A stretch of 64,000 nt of DNA. Source: Cupriavidus sp. U2. Lineage in GTDB: Bacteria; Pseudomonadota; Gammaproteobacteria; Burkholderiales; Burkholderiaceae. How positions within the stretch are numbered: position 1 is the stretch's first letter; the number at the start of each line of letters is the position of its first letter. Of the stretch, positions 39,568 through 50,236 are shown piece after piece. The notes under the pieces are model-generated. The model saw only the letters and a program-made list of their open reading frames with translations, was not told the DNA's origin and searched no databases. The stretch spans positions 248,001 to 312,000 of the forward strand of contig NZ_RCOG02000002.1 in assembly GCF_009663685.2 (NCBI RefSeq). The letters run 5' to 3'. The position numbers and the translations under genes were made by a program.

Positions 39568-42099
<2,532 letters not shown>

Positions 42100-42101
42100 T
42101 G

Positions 42102-42106
42102 GGTTG
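42102..42106. other. Predicted 5-bp target site duplication (GGTTG)
   Basis: Tn7-type insertions duplicate 5 bp of target. The five bases directly before the TGT terminus are GGTTG; the partner copy would lie past the right edge. This is a prediction from the family mechanism. Confidence 0.5.
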
Positions 42107-42160
42107 TGTAGATAGACACGTAAGCTGAGAAATTGGGACCCATAAGTTGAGAAATTTATG
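42107..42160 (+). repeat. Tn7-like transposon terminus with two TnsB-site-like repeats
   Basis: The terminus starts TGTAGATAGACAC (42107). Two repeats follow: TAAGCTGAGAAATT (42121-42134) and CATAAGTTGAGAAATT (42141-42156), in the same orientation and about 20 bases apart. The layout is very similar to ends of TnsABC elements that I remember, which start TGTTGATAC and carry repeats of CCCATAAATTGATAATT. By Tn7 analogy this is the target-proximal (right) end, which has its repeats pointing inward. Confidence 0.8.
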
Positions 42161-42170
42161 GGTCTTTTTT
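42137..42170 (+). terminator. Intrinsic terminator embedded in the transposon end
   Basis: GACCCATAA / TTATGGGTC form a perfect 9-bp stem with a 10-base loop, followed by TTTTTT. The stem includes the second TnsB-site-like repeat. It lies 38 bases after the gyrB stop, so it would end gyrB transcription and insulate the element. Confidence 0.85.
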
Positions 42171-42633
42171 ATTGATAGTCCGGGTCTGTGGGCGATTCGT
42201 CGATGAACACCGGTGCCTCTGACCATCGATGTCTTCTAGTTCGATGTAGACAAGACGTGGAATCTCGCGAAGTTGGCGCAAGTGGAGTGAGTGCGCCGCT
42301 ACCCCCCGCACTGCCAACACATCTCGACGCCCACGACGAGCCTCGCTACTGCGCGTTGCTCCCGCGACCGTCTTCCGCCGCGTCCGACGTCCACCCCGAA
42401 CCCTTCCGCCAAGGGCTCATTTGAGACCAGAGTTCCCCTTCCGCAGGCGCCGCATCGCGATACTAGGCTAATTTGCAGAAGCAACTGCGTGCACGGCGAG
42501 GTAGGTGTCGATTTCAACGATTTTCGCCTTGCAGAGCATTGCGTTGCGTTCCCATATATAGGAAGGGATAATTTGGGCACATCCTAGATTACTCGCTGCC
42601 TGTATCTCAAATGCGGACTTACAGTGCACGATT
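42171..42633. other. Gene-free stretch between the transposon end and cargo A
   Basis: About 460 bases. No protein-like frame or RNA gene could be supported, and no further copy of the end repeat. The last 100 bases turn AT-rich and probably include the promoter of the methyltransferase operon. Confidence 0.5.
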
Positions 42634-43920
42634 ATGAGGAACGGGGCCCTTGCTCGTGCCAACGAGTCCCAAGAGCTTGGACAAATTCAAAGAGCAATAT
42701 TTGGAATGCATAAAGGCACCACCAAACGATACTCTGACCCCCTGGGCCGCTATTTCACTCGTGAAGCTGTCGGAGCAATCTTGGTGGAAGCGATGGGCAT
42801 TGCTCAACCCAACACCATCCTCGACTTGGGCGCGGGGGATGGCGCTCTGACGCTCGCCGCAGCGAAAGTATGGAGTGACTGCAACTTCATCACTGTCGAC
42901 ATCGACGAGAGTGCCACTTGCGCGAGCCTTCCAACGAAGGAGGGGCCAAGGTTTCAGCATTGTTTCGCAGATGCCTTGTCGTTGGACTTGGACCAACGGC
43001 TTGGGGTAGCGCTCGGTACCGTAGATGGTACCGTTTGCAATCCACCCTATATCCGTTCCAGATGGAGAAAGCGCTTTGGCGAGCTGCTTGAAGATGTTGG
43101 ATTAAGTGGCGTGATGCCGCAGATACAGGACGTAGGTGCTGACTTGCTCTTTTTGGCGCAGAGCCTTCGGTTTGCCCGAGACGGCGCAAGACTAGGCTTC
43201 ATACTCCCAGATGGGTTTGTCGCCGGTGAGCGACATGCCGCAGCAAGGAGGGCGCTTATGGCCCAGCATCGAATCGAGAGAGTTATCGAACTGCCAAGAG
43301 GAATTTTCCAGCGTACTGATGCAAAAGCTCATGTACTTGTCCTGGAGAAGAATCGCCCAGGACAGGAGTTCGTAGTCATTGAAGGCCTCGATGCTGGCGG
43401 TAAGCGTACTCCGACTTCACTACGAGTTCCTAAGGACCACGCCGAGAGTAGGCTCGACTATTCGCACTATCTACAAGGCGGCGGAAGGAGCCTCAGTGGA
43501 AAGCTTGGAGATTTGCTCGCCGAAATAAAGCGAGGGAACATTTCATCTTCCGAACGGAAGGCAAAGCAGTACCCAGTATTCCATACCACCGACTTTCCGG
43601 GGATTGGTAGCGCGGTTCCTAGAGAATTTCGACTACCAAGGGCGCTTGCTACAAGCAATGAGGGTGCAATTGTTGCATCCAAGGGCGACATCCTTATCGC
43701 CCGAGTTGGTAGAAATCTGGAGCAAAAAGTTGCCGTGGTCGCGTCGGGAAAGATAGTGCTATCTGACTGTGTGTTTCGTTTGAAGCCAAAGTCAGGGAAG
43801 TATACAGAACTAATTGAATTTCTTTGCAGTGATGCCGGCCGTAATCAACTCAGCGCGCTGTCGCACGGGGTTAGCGCAAAATTTATAACTAAGAAGGCAC
43901 TACTGAATCTGAGTCTATGA
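42634..43920 (+). CDS. N6-adenine DNA methyltransferase fused to a specificity-like domain
   Basis: Up to 428 residues. SAM-binding motif I is LDLGAGDGAL (Asp64) and catalytic motif IV is NPPY (136-139), so it should methylate adenine N6. From about residue 285 the C-terminus reads like a single target-recognition domain of type I/IIG systems (KLGDLLAEIKRGNISSSERKA ... KGDILIARVGRNLEQKVAVV ... SDCVFRLKP), so recognition and methylation are in one chain. The start is uncertain: ATG 42634 lacks a ribosome site and ATG 42706 is possible. The stop overlaps the start of the ATPase gene in ATGA. No nuclease domain is fused. The gene is visibly more AT-rich than the core. Confidence 0.85.
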   Translation: MRNGALARANESQELGQIQRAIFGMHKGTTKRYSDPLGRYFTREAVGAILVEAMGIAQPNTILDLGAGDGALTLAAAKVWSDCNFITVDIDESATCASLPTKEGPRFQHCFADALSLDLDQRLGVALGTVDGTVCNPPYIRSRWRKRFGELLEDVGLSGVMPQIQDVGADLLFLAQSLRFARDGARLGFILPDGFVAGERHAAARRALMAQHRIERVIELPRGIFQRTDAKAHVLVLEKNRPGQEFVVIEGLDAGGKRTPTSLRVPKDHAESRLDYSHYLQGGGRSLSGKLGDLLAEIKRGNISSSERKAKQYPVFHTTDFPGIGSAVPREFRLPRALATSNEGAIVASKGDILIARVGRNLEQKVAVVASGKIVLSDCVFRLKPKSGKYTELIEFLCSDAGRNQLSALSHGVSAKFITKKALLNLSL

Positions 43921-45662
43921 ATGCTTTGATAGATAAGAAGGCTTCCAGCGAGGAACTGGAGTCAACTCTTCAGCAGAGGGCGGACTTTATTCCAATTGAG
44001 GACCTCGCTGCGGAGACTGCGCAAGTGGGGGACCTCTTTGGTTTAGTGCAGAAGGAACTCACTAACCGTGGGCTCAGAACCATTGTCGGGCCACGTGGAT
44101 GCGGAAAAACGCATCTGATGCGCTTTGCTTGGCTTAGTTGCCGCGACACCCCGACAAAACCTTTCGCCGTATATGCGTCATTCCTGCGCTATTTCAGGCT
44201 GGAGCCATTGCTTTCAAGTCGAGCAGGTGCGCTGCAATACTTTCATTCATGGGTTTTAGCCAGAGTCTTATTGGCCGCCGTTGAAAGCGCTAAGGCATGG
44301 AAAGAATTCCAGCCAGATTGGAAAAATGTCTTTCTAGAGGCTGGCTTACATGTGGACCAGCTGGCAGAGCTTGTTAGTCGAATCGAGCGGCAAACTCCGT
44401 TGGGCGAGGAGATGGAGGTCCTTTCCACCGCACTATCCATTGATAAGACACTTTCAATATTGGACGCCTTACGCGTTCAGTCAGGTCGAAAGTTTACTGT
44501 TCTCCTGATGGATGATGCGGCTCTGTCGCTAACTCCAGAATATTTGGTCGAATTCCTGGACATTGTGCGTTCGTTGAAGAGCATCACGGTCGCACCAAAG
44601 GCCTCGGTGTATCCTGGAACAACCGAGGTAAGCCCGCGCTTTCATGAGGGGCAAGACACCGTATCGACGTCGGTCTGGATTTCTGTGGAGAGCGACCAGT
44701 ATCACGATGCAATGCGGGCGATTGCACAGACTAGAGTGTCACAACTTAGTGAGGTTCCAGCAGATGTTCAGGAGTTGCTAAGATTTGCTGCATTTGGCAT
44801 CCCGCGAGCCTACCTAACGATGTTGGAGGAGTATCTTCGGGGAGCGCATAGGACTACTCAGCAACGAGCAAATAGTGTTGTGAGCGAACATCTCGAGGCA
44901 AGGCGAGCGGAGTTTCGCTCAATTGCAAAAAAAGTACCGAAGCTTGAGCGGCTAATAGAAACGGGAGAGAAGGTCCTAGATGGAATGTGCCGCGAACTCA
45001 AGCTGCAGAATCAGCTTATCGCTGGCCGAGACGAGAAGCAATGGGTTGTCGGCGTAGAGTCTTCGGAGCTAACCCCGATGGTGGAGCGCATGTTCAAGCT
45101 CCTAGTAGAGGCCGGATTAGTCTTTGATGAAGGGAGAGTAAAACATGGTACTCCGGAGCGAATTTATCAACGCTACATTCCGCACTTGGCGGTCTTGCTA
45201 GGTGTAAGGGCATTTTCGTCCGATGGAAAAGGTGGTTCCATCAAGCAATCTCTGGCGGGTTTGGCCCGCAAACGAACAAAACATCCGCTTCGAAAATCGC
45301 TAAGCAAGTTTGCGCCGAAAGACGAGCTTGCAGCACTGCAATTTGCATTACCGCGATGTGCAAATTGTCACGAGCGTAGACTTGCCGACAACCAGAAATT
45401 TTGTCATCACTGTGGCCATCAATTGGTTGATGCCTCGGCATTCAATGAGTGTCTGAAGACTCCAATTATAAGTGTACCAGGCCTCACTGCATGGCAGAAG
45501 GAGCGAATTTCTAAAGAACTGCCGGCTATGAAGACACTGGGCGATTACGCTGCGAAGCAGGACCCGGCTGCTGACCTCTTGAAGATTTTTGGATTTGGAG
45601 ATAAGCGTACGGCAAAGGTTGTAGACGTTCTCGAAAGCTTCATGGATGACTATTTGTCTTGA
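43917..45662 (+). CDS. ORC/CDC6-like AAA+ ATPase with zinc ribbon and helix-hairpin-helix-like tail
   Basis: The 581-residue protein has P-loop GPRGCGKT (residues 58-65), Walker B VLLMDDAA (Asp199/Asp200) and an AAA+ body resembling ORC/CDC6 or STAND-like ATPases. After a helical region (about 280-470) there is a zinc ribbon C481-x2-C484-x11-C496-x2-C499. The final 70 residues (VPGLTAWQKERISKELPAMKTLGDYAAKQDPAADLLKIFGFGDKRTAKVVDVLESF) look like helix-hairpin-helix DNA-binding units. It is coupled to the methyltransferase (ATGA) and to the HEPN gene (2-base gap). It may be a DNA-state sensor that licenses the effector; this is inference. Confidence 0.8.
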   Translation: MNALIDKKASSEELESTLQQRADFIPIEDLAAETAQVGDLFGLVQKELTNRGLRTIVGPRGCGKTHLMRFAWLSCRDTPTKPFAVYASFLRYFRLEPLLSSRAGALQYFHSWVLARVLLAAVESAKAWKEFQPDWKNVFLEAGLHVDQLAELVSRIERQTPLGEEMEVLSTALSIDKTLSILDALRVQSGRKFTVLLMDDAALSLTPEYLVEFLDIVRSLKSITVAPKASVYPGTTEVSPRFHEGQDTVSTSVWISVESDQYHDAMRAIAQTRVSQLSEVPADVQELLRFAAFGIPRAYLTMLEEYLRGAHRTTQQRANSVVSEHLEARRAEFRSIAKKVPKLERLIETGEKVLDGMCRELKLQNQLIAGRDEKQWVVGVESSELTPMVERMFKLLVEAGLVFDEGRVKHGTPERIYQRYIPHLAVLLGVRAFSSDGKGGSIKQSLAGLARKRTKHPLRKSLSKFAPKDELAALQFALPRCANCHERRLADNQKFCHHCGHQLVDASAFNECLKTPIISVPGLTAWQKERISKELPAMKTLGDYAAKQDPAADLLKIFGFGDKRTAKVVDVLESFMDDYLS

Positions 45663-45664
45663 CT

Positions 45665-46558
45665 ATGGCCACAGTTTCTCGCGACTATGGTGCGGTCTGC
45701 ACTATTCCAGAACGTACAGCTACGCTTGACACGACGTTATTCTTTGACCAAAGCGAGGTGGCGGAAACTCATTCACCACTCGACCAGTTCTTGAGTAACT
45801 GCTTGCGTTTGAACGCTCTATGGCTTAAGGCCACCCCAGGTAGCCCTCTTGGCGATATATTGCCGGAGTTTGCGAATCTTCTCCTGCTGGGTTACGTTTC
45901 GGCCGTCGAGGGATATATGCGTAGTCTCATAAGGCGACTTATCCGCATTGACCCCTTCATGCAGCAGACGTGTGAAAGTTTTCAAGTATCGTTTGCGGCC
46001 GCTATCCATCACTCTAAAGACCAACTTCCTGAGGCACTACTCGAGGAGACAGCATTTTCGAGTAAGAAGGAACTCAGCAGCGGTCTAACTAAATTCATTG
46101 GTTTTCAAAGCATACCAAAATCGCTAGTTCCCCACTTGGACCAGTACGAACAAATATGCCAACTACGCCACTGCTGCGTCCATAGATTTGGAAGATTAGG
46201 TGCGAAGAATGCAGTGGCGCTGGGATTGGGGAGGCACAGCGGAGCTTTAGGGAGGTCAATCACTATTCGGCGAGCTCATCTCGAGGATATAACTGATGTT
46301 CTCTTTACATTGGTAAAGGCGGTAAATAACGAAGTATGTGGCTTTATATTGGAGCGAGCTGCAACAGCACAGTTGACACCTGTTTCTGAGAAGGGGGTGG
46401 GTTGGACGTGGAAATGGGCGAGCGATAAAAGGCGATTTTCAGCCTACTATGATGTATTTGCGACTACGTTGGATGCGCAAAAAACGCCGGCGGTACGCGA
46501 GCTATATTCACGCTATGCTTCGACTTTCAGTGCGGTTGGCAAGAAAGTAAAGGCATAA
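45665..46558 (+). CDS. HEPN-domain protein (R-x4-H), putative effector RNase
   Basis: About 297 residues starting at the ATG 2 bases after the ATPase stop. Mostly helical; it has R168-H-C-C-V-H173, an R-x4-H motif in a helix (QICQLRHCCVHRFGRLG), the hallmark of HEPN ribonucleases. The segment FANLLLLGYVSAVEGYMRSLIRRLI is the matching first helix of MAE_28990-like or RiboL-PSP-like HEPN domains. HEPN proteins are common toxic effectors in prokaryotic defence. The tight coupling to ATPase and methyltransferase suggests that it is silenced until infection or loss of methylation. Family name is my reading and was not searched. Confidence 0.7.
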   Translation: MATVSRDYGAVCTIPERTATLDTTLFFDQSEVAETHSPLDQFLSNCLRLNALWLKATPGSPLGDILPEFANLLLLGYVSAVEGYMRSLIRRLIRIDPFMQQTCESFQVSFAAAIHHSKDQLPEALLEETAFSSKKELSSGLTKFIGFQSIPKSLVPHLDQYEQICQLRHCCVHRFGRLGAKNAVALGLGRHSGALGRSITIRRAHLEDITDVLFTLVKAVNNEVCGFILERAATAQLTPVSEKGVGWTWKWASDKRRFSAYYDVFATTLDAQKTPAVRELYSRYASTFSAVGKKVKA

Positions 46559-46673
46559 GAGTTCGATGCAAATCGTCAGCCGTAGGCTTGCAGGTCAGGC
46601 AGTAAGACCACTGAAGGAAACGGACTGACTAATGGGTTGAGCTGGTTTCAAAAATTACAAAGCGAAAAATAGA

Positions 46674-48392
46674 ATGAAAAAAAGCCTTGAGGCGCATGAG
46701 CAGTCCATCTTGAGCGTGTTCAGCAATGCGTACGTATTCAAAATCCCCGATTTCCAGCGACCATATGCATGGGGTACGGAGCAGGCACAGGAGCTTATCG
46801 ATGACCTGCTCGGAGCAATGCCCTCTGAGCATGAGTCTTTGGAAGATGCTCCCGCGTATTTTCTCGGAAGCGTGGTTCTTATCAAGGGCGAGGGTCCAGT
46901 TGCCGATGTAGTGGATGGTCAGCAACGACTTACTACGTTGACACTATTGCTGGCCGCAATACGAGAGAATGTAGGGGAAGATTTCAAACGAAAGATTACT
47001 TCTCGTCTATATGAGGCGGGTGACGAGCTTGCTGGCACGAAGGCGAGGTATCGTTTGACTCTTAGGGCGAGAGACGAGGAATTTTTTCGACACTACGTGC
47101 AGAGAGAAGAAGGATTTTCGGAGTTAATAAAACTCAAAACTGAACTTAGCGATAGCGAGTTGAATCTTCGAGCCAATGCTCAACTCTTCAGGAAGGTGCT
47201 TTCTGGAATCTCGGTAACGCGGCAAGTCGAGTTGGTGAAATTCGTGTTGCAAAAATGTTTCTTGGTCGTCGTGTCAACTCCTGACCAAGAATCGGCTGTT
47301 AGAATTTTTTCCGTACTGAATAGCCGCGGGTTGGACCTTGCGCCTACGGACATATTGAAAGCAAGCATTGTCGGGGCTATAGATGGGTTGGAGCGCAATT
47401 CCTACAATGTAAAGTGGGAGGATGCAGAGGAGGATTTGGGGCGCGATGATTTTAATACACTATTTGGACATATTAGAACTGTTTACAGAAAAGCCAAGGC
47501 GAAAGAGAGTTTGGTAAAGGAGTTTCAACAGTACGTACCTGGGCTTTCTGACTCGAAAAAATTCATCGATGAAGTGCTCTTGCCAATGTCGCAGGCATTT
47601 TCGGATGTCGTAGCGGCTTCATATTCTGCGCCAACGCATTCGGAGATGATAAATGAGCATTTGCGGTGTCTCAATCGGCTAGAGTATAACGATTGGGTGC
47701 CGCCAACCCTTGCATTCTTTGTCCGATATAGGCAGGAGCCCGAGGCACTTCTTAACTTCGTTCGAGATATGGAAAGGCTCGCATATTTCCTGCTGGTGAC
47801 TAGAGCAGGAATTAACGAGCGCATCGACCGGTTTGCAAAGGTAACTCGGGAAATTGACGATGACAGCAATCTAAGTTTGGAGCGTTCGTCATTGCAGTTG
47901 ACGCCTGTCGAGCAGATGGGATTCTTCACAGCATTGAACGGAAATCTGTACGACGACCTGCCGAAGGCCCGACTTCCCGTGCTGCTTCGTCTCGATAGTC
48001 TGATTTCGGGCGGAGGGGCGAGCTATGACTACAGCGTTGTGTCCATTGAGCATGTTTTGCCTCAGAGCCCACCGGCCGGTAGCCAGTGGCTTAGCTGGTT
48101 TTCGGAGCCGGCGCAGCGGGCCGCGCTTGTTCACAAGCTCGGAAACTTGGCACTACTGACGCGTCGGAAGAATAGTTCAGCGCGCAATTGGGACTTCGAT
48201 AAAAAAAAGAAAGCTTATTTTTTTCATAAAGGGGTTTCGCCCTTCGCTCTTACTACAGAAGTACTGAGCCAGACAGATTGGACTGTGAACGTCCTCAATG
48301 CACGGCAGGACCGACTCATCGAAATTCTATGCAAGCACTGGAGGCTACAAGATAGGTGCACGGCCGACGAGTGGCTTCTAAAGCAGCTATAA
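46674..48392 (+). CDS. DUF262/HNH (GmrSD-like) endonuclease
   Basis: The 572-residue protein has the DUF262 ParB-like NTPase motifs IPDFQRPYAW (about 24-33), VVDGQQRLTTLTLL (Asp81-Arg85) and FSVLNSRGLDLAPTDILK, then a C-terminal HNH-type half with SIEHVLPQ (Glu459-His460) and LGNLALLTRRKNSSARNWDF. GmrSD and relatives cleave modified or phosphorothioated phage DNA. It follows the HEPN gene by 115 bases with a separate start, so it may be an independent defence gene or part of the same system. Base composition is AT-rich like the three genes before it. Confidence 0.88.
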   Translation: MKKSLEAHEQSILSVFSNAYVFKIPDFQRPYAWGTEQAQELIDDLLGAMPSEHESLEDAPAYFLGSVVLIKGEGPVADVVDGQQRLTTLTLLLAAIRENVGEDFKRKITSRLYEAGDELAGTKARYRLTLRARDEEFFRHYVQREEGFSELIKLKTELSDSELNLRANAQLFRKVLSGISVTRQVELVKFVLQKCFLVVVSTPDQESAVRIFSVLNSRGLDLAPTDILKASIVGAIDGLERNSYNVKWEDAEEDLGRDDFNTLFGHIRTVYRKAKAKESLVKEFQQYVPGLSDSKKFIDEVLLPMSQAFSDVVAASYSAPTHSEMINEHLRCLNRLEYNDWVPPTLAFFVRYRQEPEALLNFVRDMERLAYFLLVTRAGINERIDRFAKVTREIDDDSNLSLERSSLQLTPVEQMGFFTALNGNLYDDLPKARLPVLLRLDSLISGGGASYDYSVVSIEHVLPQSPPAGSQWLSWFSEPAQRAALVHKLGNLALLTRRKNSSARNWDFDKKKKAYFFHKGVSPFALTTEVLSQTDWTVNVLNARQDRLIEILCKHWRLQDRCTADEWLLKQL

Positions 48393-49462
48393 CAATGTAC
48401 GGGGAGTATATTTTGGATGGCTTTTCGTTGACAACGGCCGGGACGAACTTAGTGGTTGTTGCGCGGGAGGGCGAGCTGCCTGCTGGGAGGGAGGGCCTTG
48501 CTCGGCAGGCTTGTTGTGCGTGATTTGGATTCCATTATGGAATGCGTCCCCATCTCCTACGACGGTATTCCAGCAGTGAGTTGATTAGCTATGGATTTAG
48601 CAGATAGCCGTATATCGTGCTTTGAGCAAAAAGCACATGGGCGACGTGTTCGAATTCTGGCCACAGCTAAGGCGTGGAGCTGAGCAGGCGGAGGACGAAT
48701 CCGAAACGCGTTCCATCCGGCTTGAAAATCTTCCCAACGTTGACTACGGTAAACCGGCGTCGGTGCAATGCCGTCGTGCAGCACAGAGAATGGACCTGAA
48801 CTCGCCGATATGACCCGCTAACGCGGTCGAGCCCCCTTTTTATGAGAGGGTACGACGCGGGAGCGAGCGATGAAACAGGTCATCTGCAGTTCGCAGTCAG
48901 GTGTAGTTTGGGCGAAGGTGAGGGCGCGCATTTATGCCTTCGGTGGCTGGGTTCTCCATGCTGCAAGCCCTAGACAGCCAGGTGTCGCTTGTGAGCGACT
49001 GAGGCGGTCGGCCCGGGGCGCTGGATATTTCTTTCTCCCTCATCCCCAGGATTCAGGTCGTTGTTGCCAGCGCCCAGACTTTCCAGTCAGCAACGTCACC
49101 CGCCGTTCCCCCCAGCGTATTCTGGCCATCGGAAGCCACGATTTTTGGCGTCACGTCACGTCATCACTACACGGCGTAACGATGGCGTTACACGCGCGTA
49201 ACGCGAAAAAAAATCTCGGTAGAGGAAACTGCGTCGAATCAAGCGTTGTCTACGCCTTTGCGTGTAACGCCGGTCAACACCCCTCTATTTTTCGCGAAAA
49301 CACTTCCGTAAGCTATGCGGCTGATAGCCCTATTGACCGCATGATGAACAGGAACAGCATCCCAGATTTTCCGTACCGGCAGACCCTCACGGGCATGCTC
49401 ACGCGCAACGTGACACGCGGCCAGAGCGCTCTGTTTTGCCGAGCAGGCAATGGAGACGCGTC
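48393..49462. other. 1.07-kb region between cargo A and tnsA, with inverted-repeat cluster
   Basis: No convincing gene: the longest frame (48870-49466) has no domain-like pattern. A hairpin with a C/T-rich tail near 48811-48840 may be a terminator. The tnsA-proximal part holds repeats built on GGCGTTAC: GGCGTTACACG (49184-49194) and its exact inverse CGTGTAACGCC (49261-49271), with two partial copies at 49173-49180 and 49195-49205, plus the palindrome TTTTCGCGAAAA (49289-49300). These are likely the tns promoter/operator region or additional TnsB sites. Confidence 0.6.
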
Positions 49463-50236
49463 ATGAGCAAAGCGCCCCCTTCCTATGGCCGTCGTGGCCG
49501 TCAGAACGCAGCCAATACCGGCATCCGCCGTACAGCATCAACGTACGGCAAGGCGAAATTTGGCACGTACAGCGAGAAGGCGAGCGGTCACCTCAACGTC
49601 GAGTCCGATGCCGAACGATTCGTGTCCCATCTGCTGGAGATTGACCCACGTGTCAGGGCTTTTCAACCGCAACCATTCTGTGTCGACCTGATTGACCAGC
49701 GTCTGCTGTTCACGCGTCAAGCGATGGGGGAAGCCTGGCACAAGCACCGCAATGTCGCGGGCCCGAAGTTCTATACGGTGGACTTCAGGGTGGACTGGCA
49801 AGACGGACTGCATCACGCAGTCGAGGTCAAAGCTGAAGGCTTCGAGGGAGATGAGGTCTACTGGGAAAAGGTCGCGGATGCTCGTCCGATTCTGGCCGCC
49901 AACGGCTATCCTCTGCGCACTCTGGTCCTGCCTGCTAGCACCAGCCATCCCATTCGGATGAATTCTCGGGCGCTCAAGCAGGCGTCACACCAAGTCCGCG
50001 CCTATCGGACAGACGAGCTCGTCGACCGTGTCACACGCCGCTGTGGCGATGGCCCTGTCTCGGTGCGCGCACTATGCGAGGACCTGCAAATTTTGCCTGG
50101 GTTGATACCGGTCTTGCTCGTCAGCGGCGTCCTTGGCGGCGACCTTACCCATCGTTCCATCTGCGGCACGCTGGAATTGTCCTTGGCGTATGGTGACCTC
50201 GGCCACCTCTGTCTGCTTGAAGGGGTTGAGCAATGA
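49463..50236 (+). CDS. tnsA: TnsA-type heteromeric transposase endonuclease subunit
   Basis: The 257-residue protein starts at the ATG at 49463 with GGAGA 6 bases upstream. It has the TnsA nuclease arrangement: Glu51 in VESDAERFVSHLL, Asp107 in YTVDFRVDW and E121-V-K123 in AVEVKAEG, matching the restriction-endonuclease-like active site (E, D, Q/E-x-K) of Tn7 TnsA. TnsA cuts the 5' strands at the ends, giving cut-and-paste transposition. A C-terminal helical domain should contact TnsC. It is coupled to tnsB by ATGA. Confidence 0.93.
   Translation: MSKAPPSYGRRGRQNAANTGIRRTASTYGKAKFGTYSEKASGHLNVESDAERFVSHLLEIDPRVRAFQPQPFCVDLIDQRLLFTRQAMGEAWHKHRNVAGPKFYTVDFRVDWQDGLHHAVEVKAEGFEGDEVYWEKVADARPILAANGYPLRTLVLPASTSHPIRMNSRALKQASHQVRAYRTDELVDRVTRRCGDGPVSVRALCEDLQILPGLIPVLLVSGVLGGDLTHRSICGTLELSLAYGDLGHLCLLEGVEQ

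Noticed and set aside
48870-49466. 198-codon open frame before tnsA
   Set aside because: No domain pattern, mixed composition, and it covers the inverted-repeat cluster; the tnsA ribosome site lies within it.
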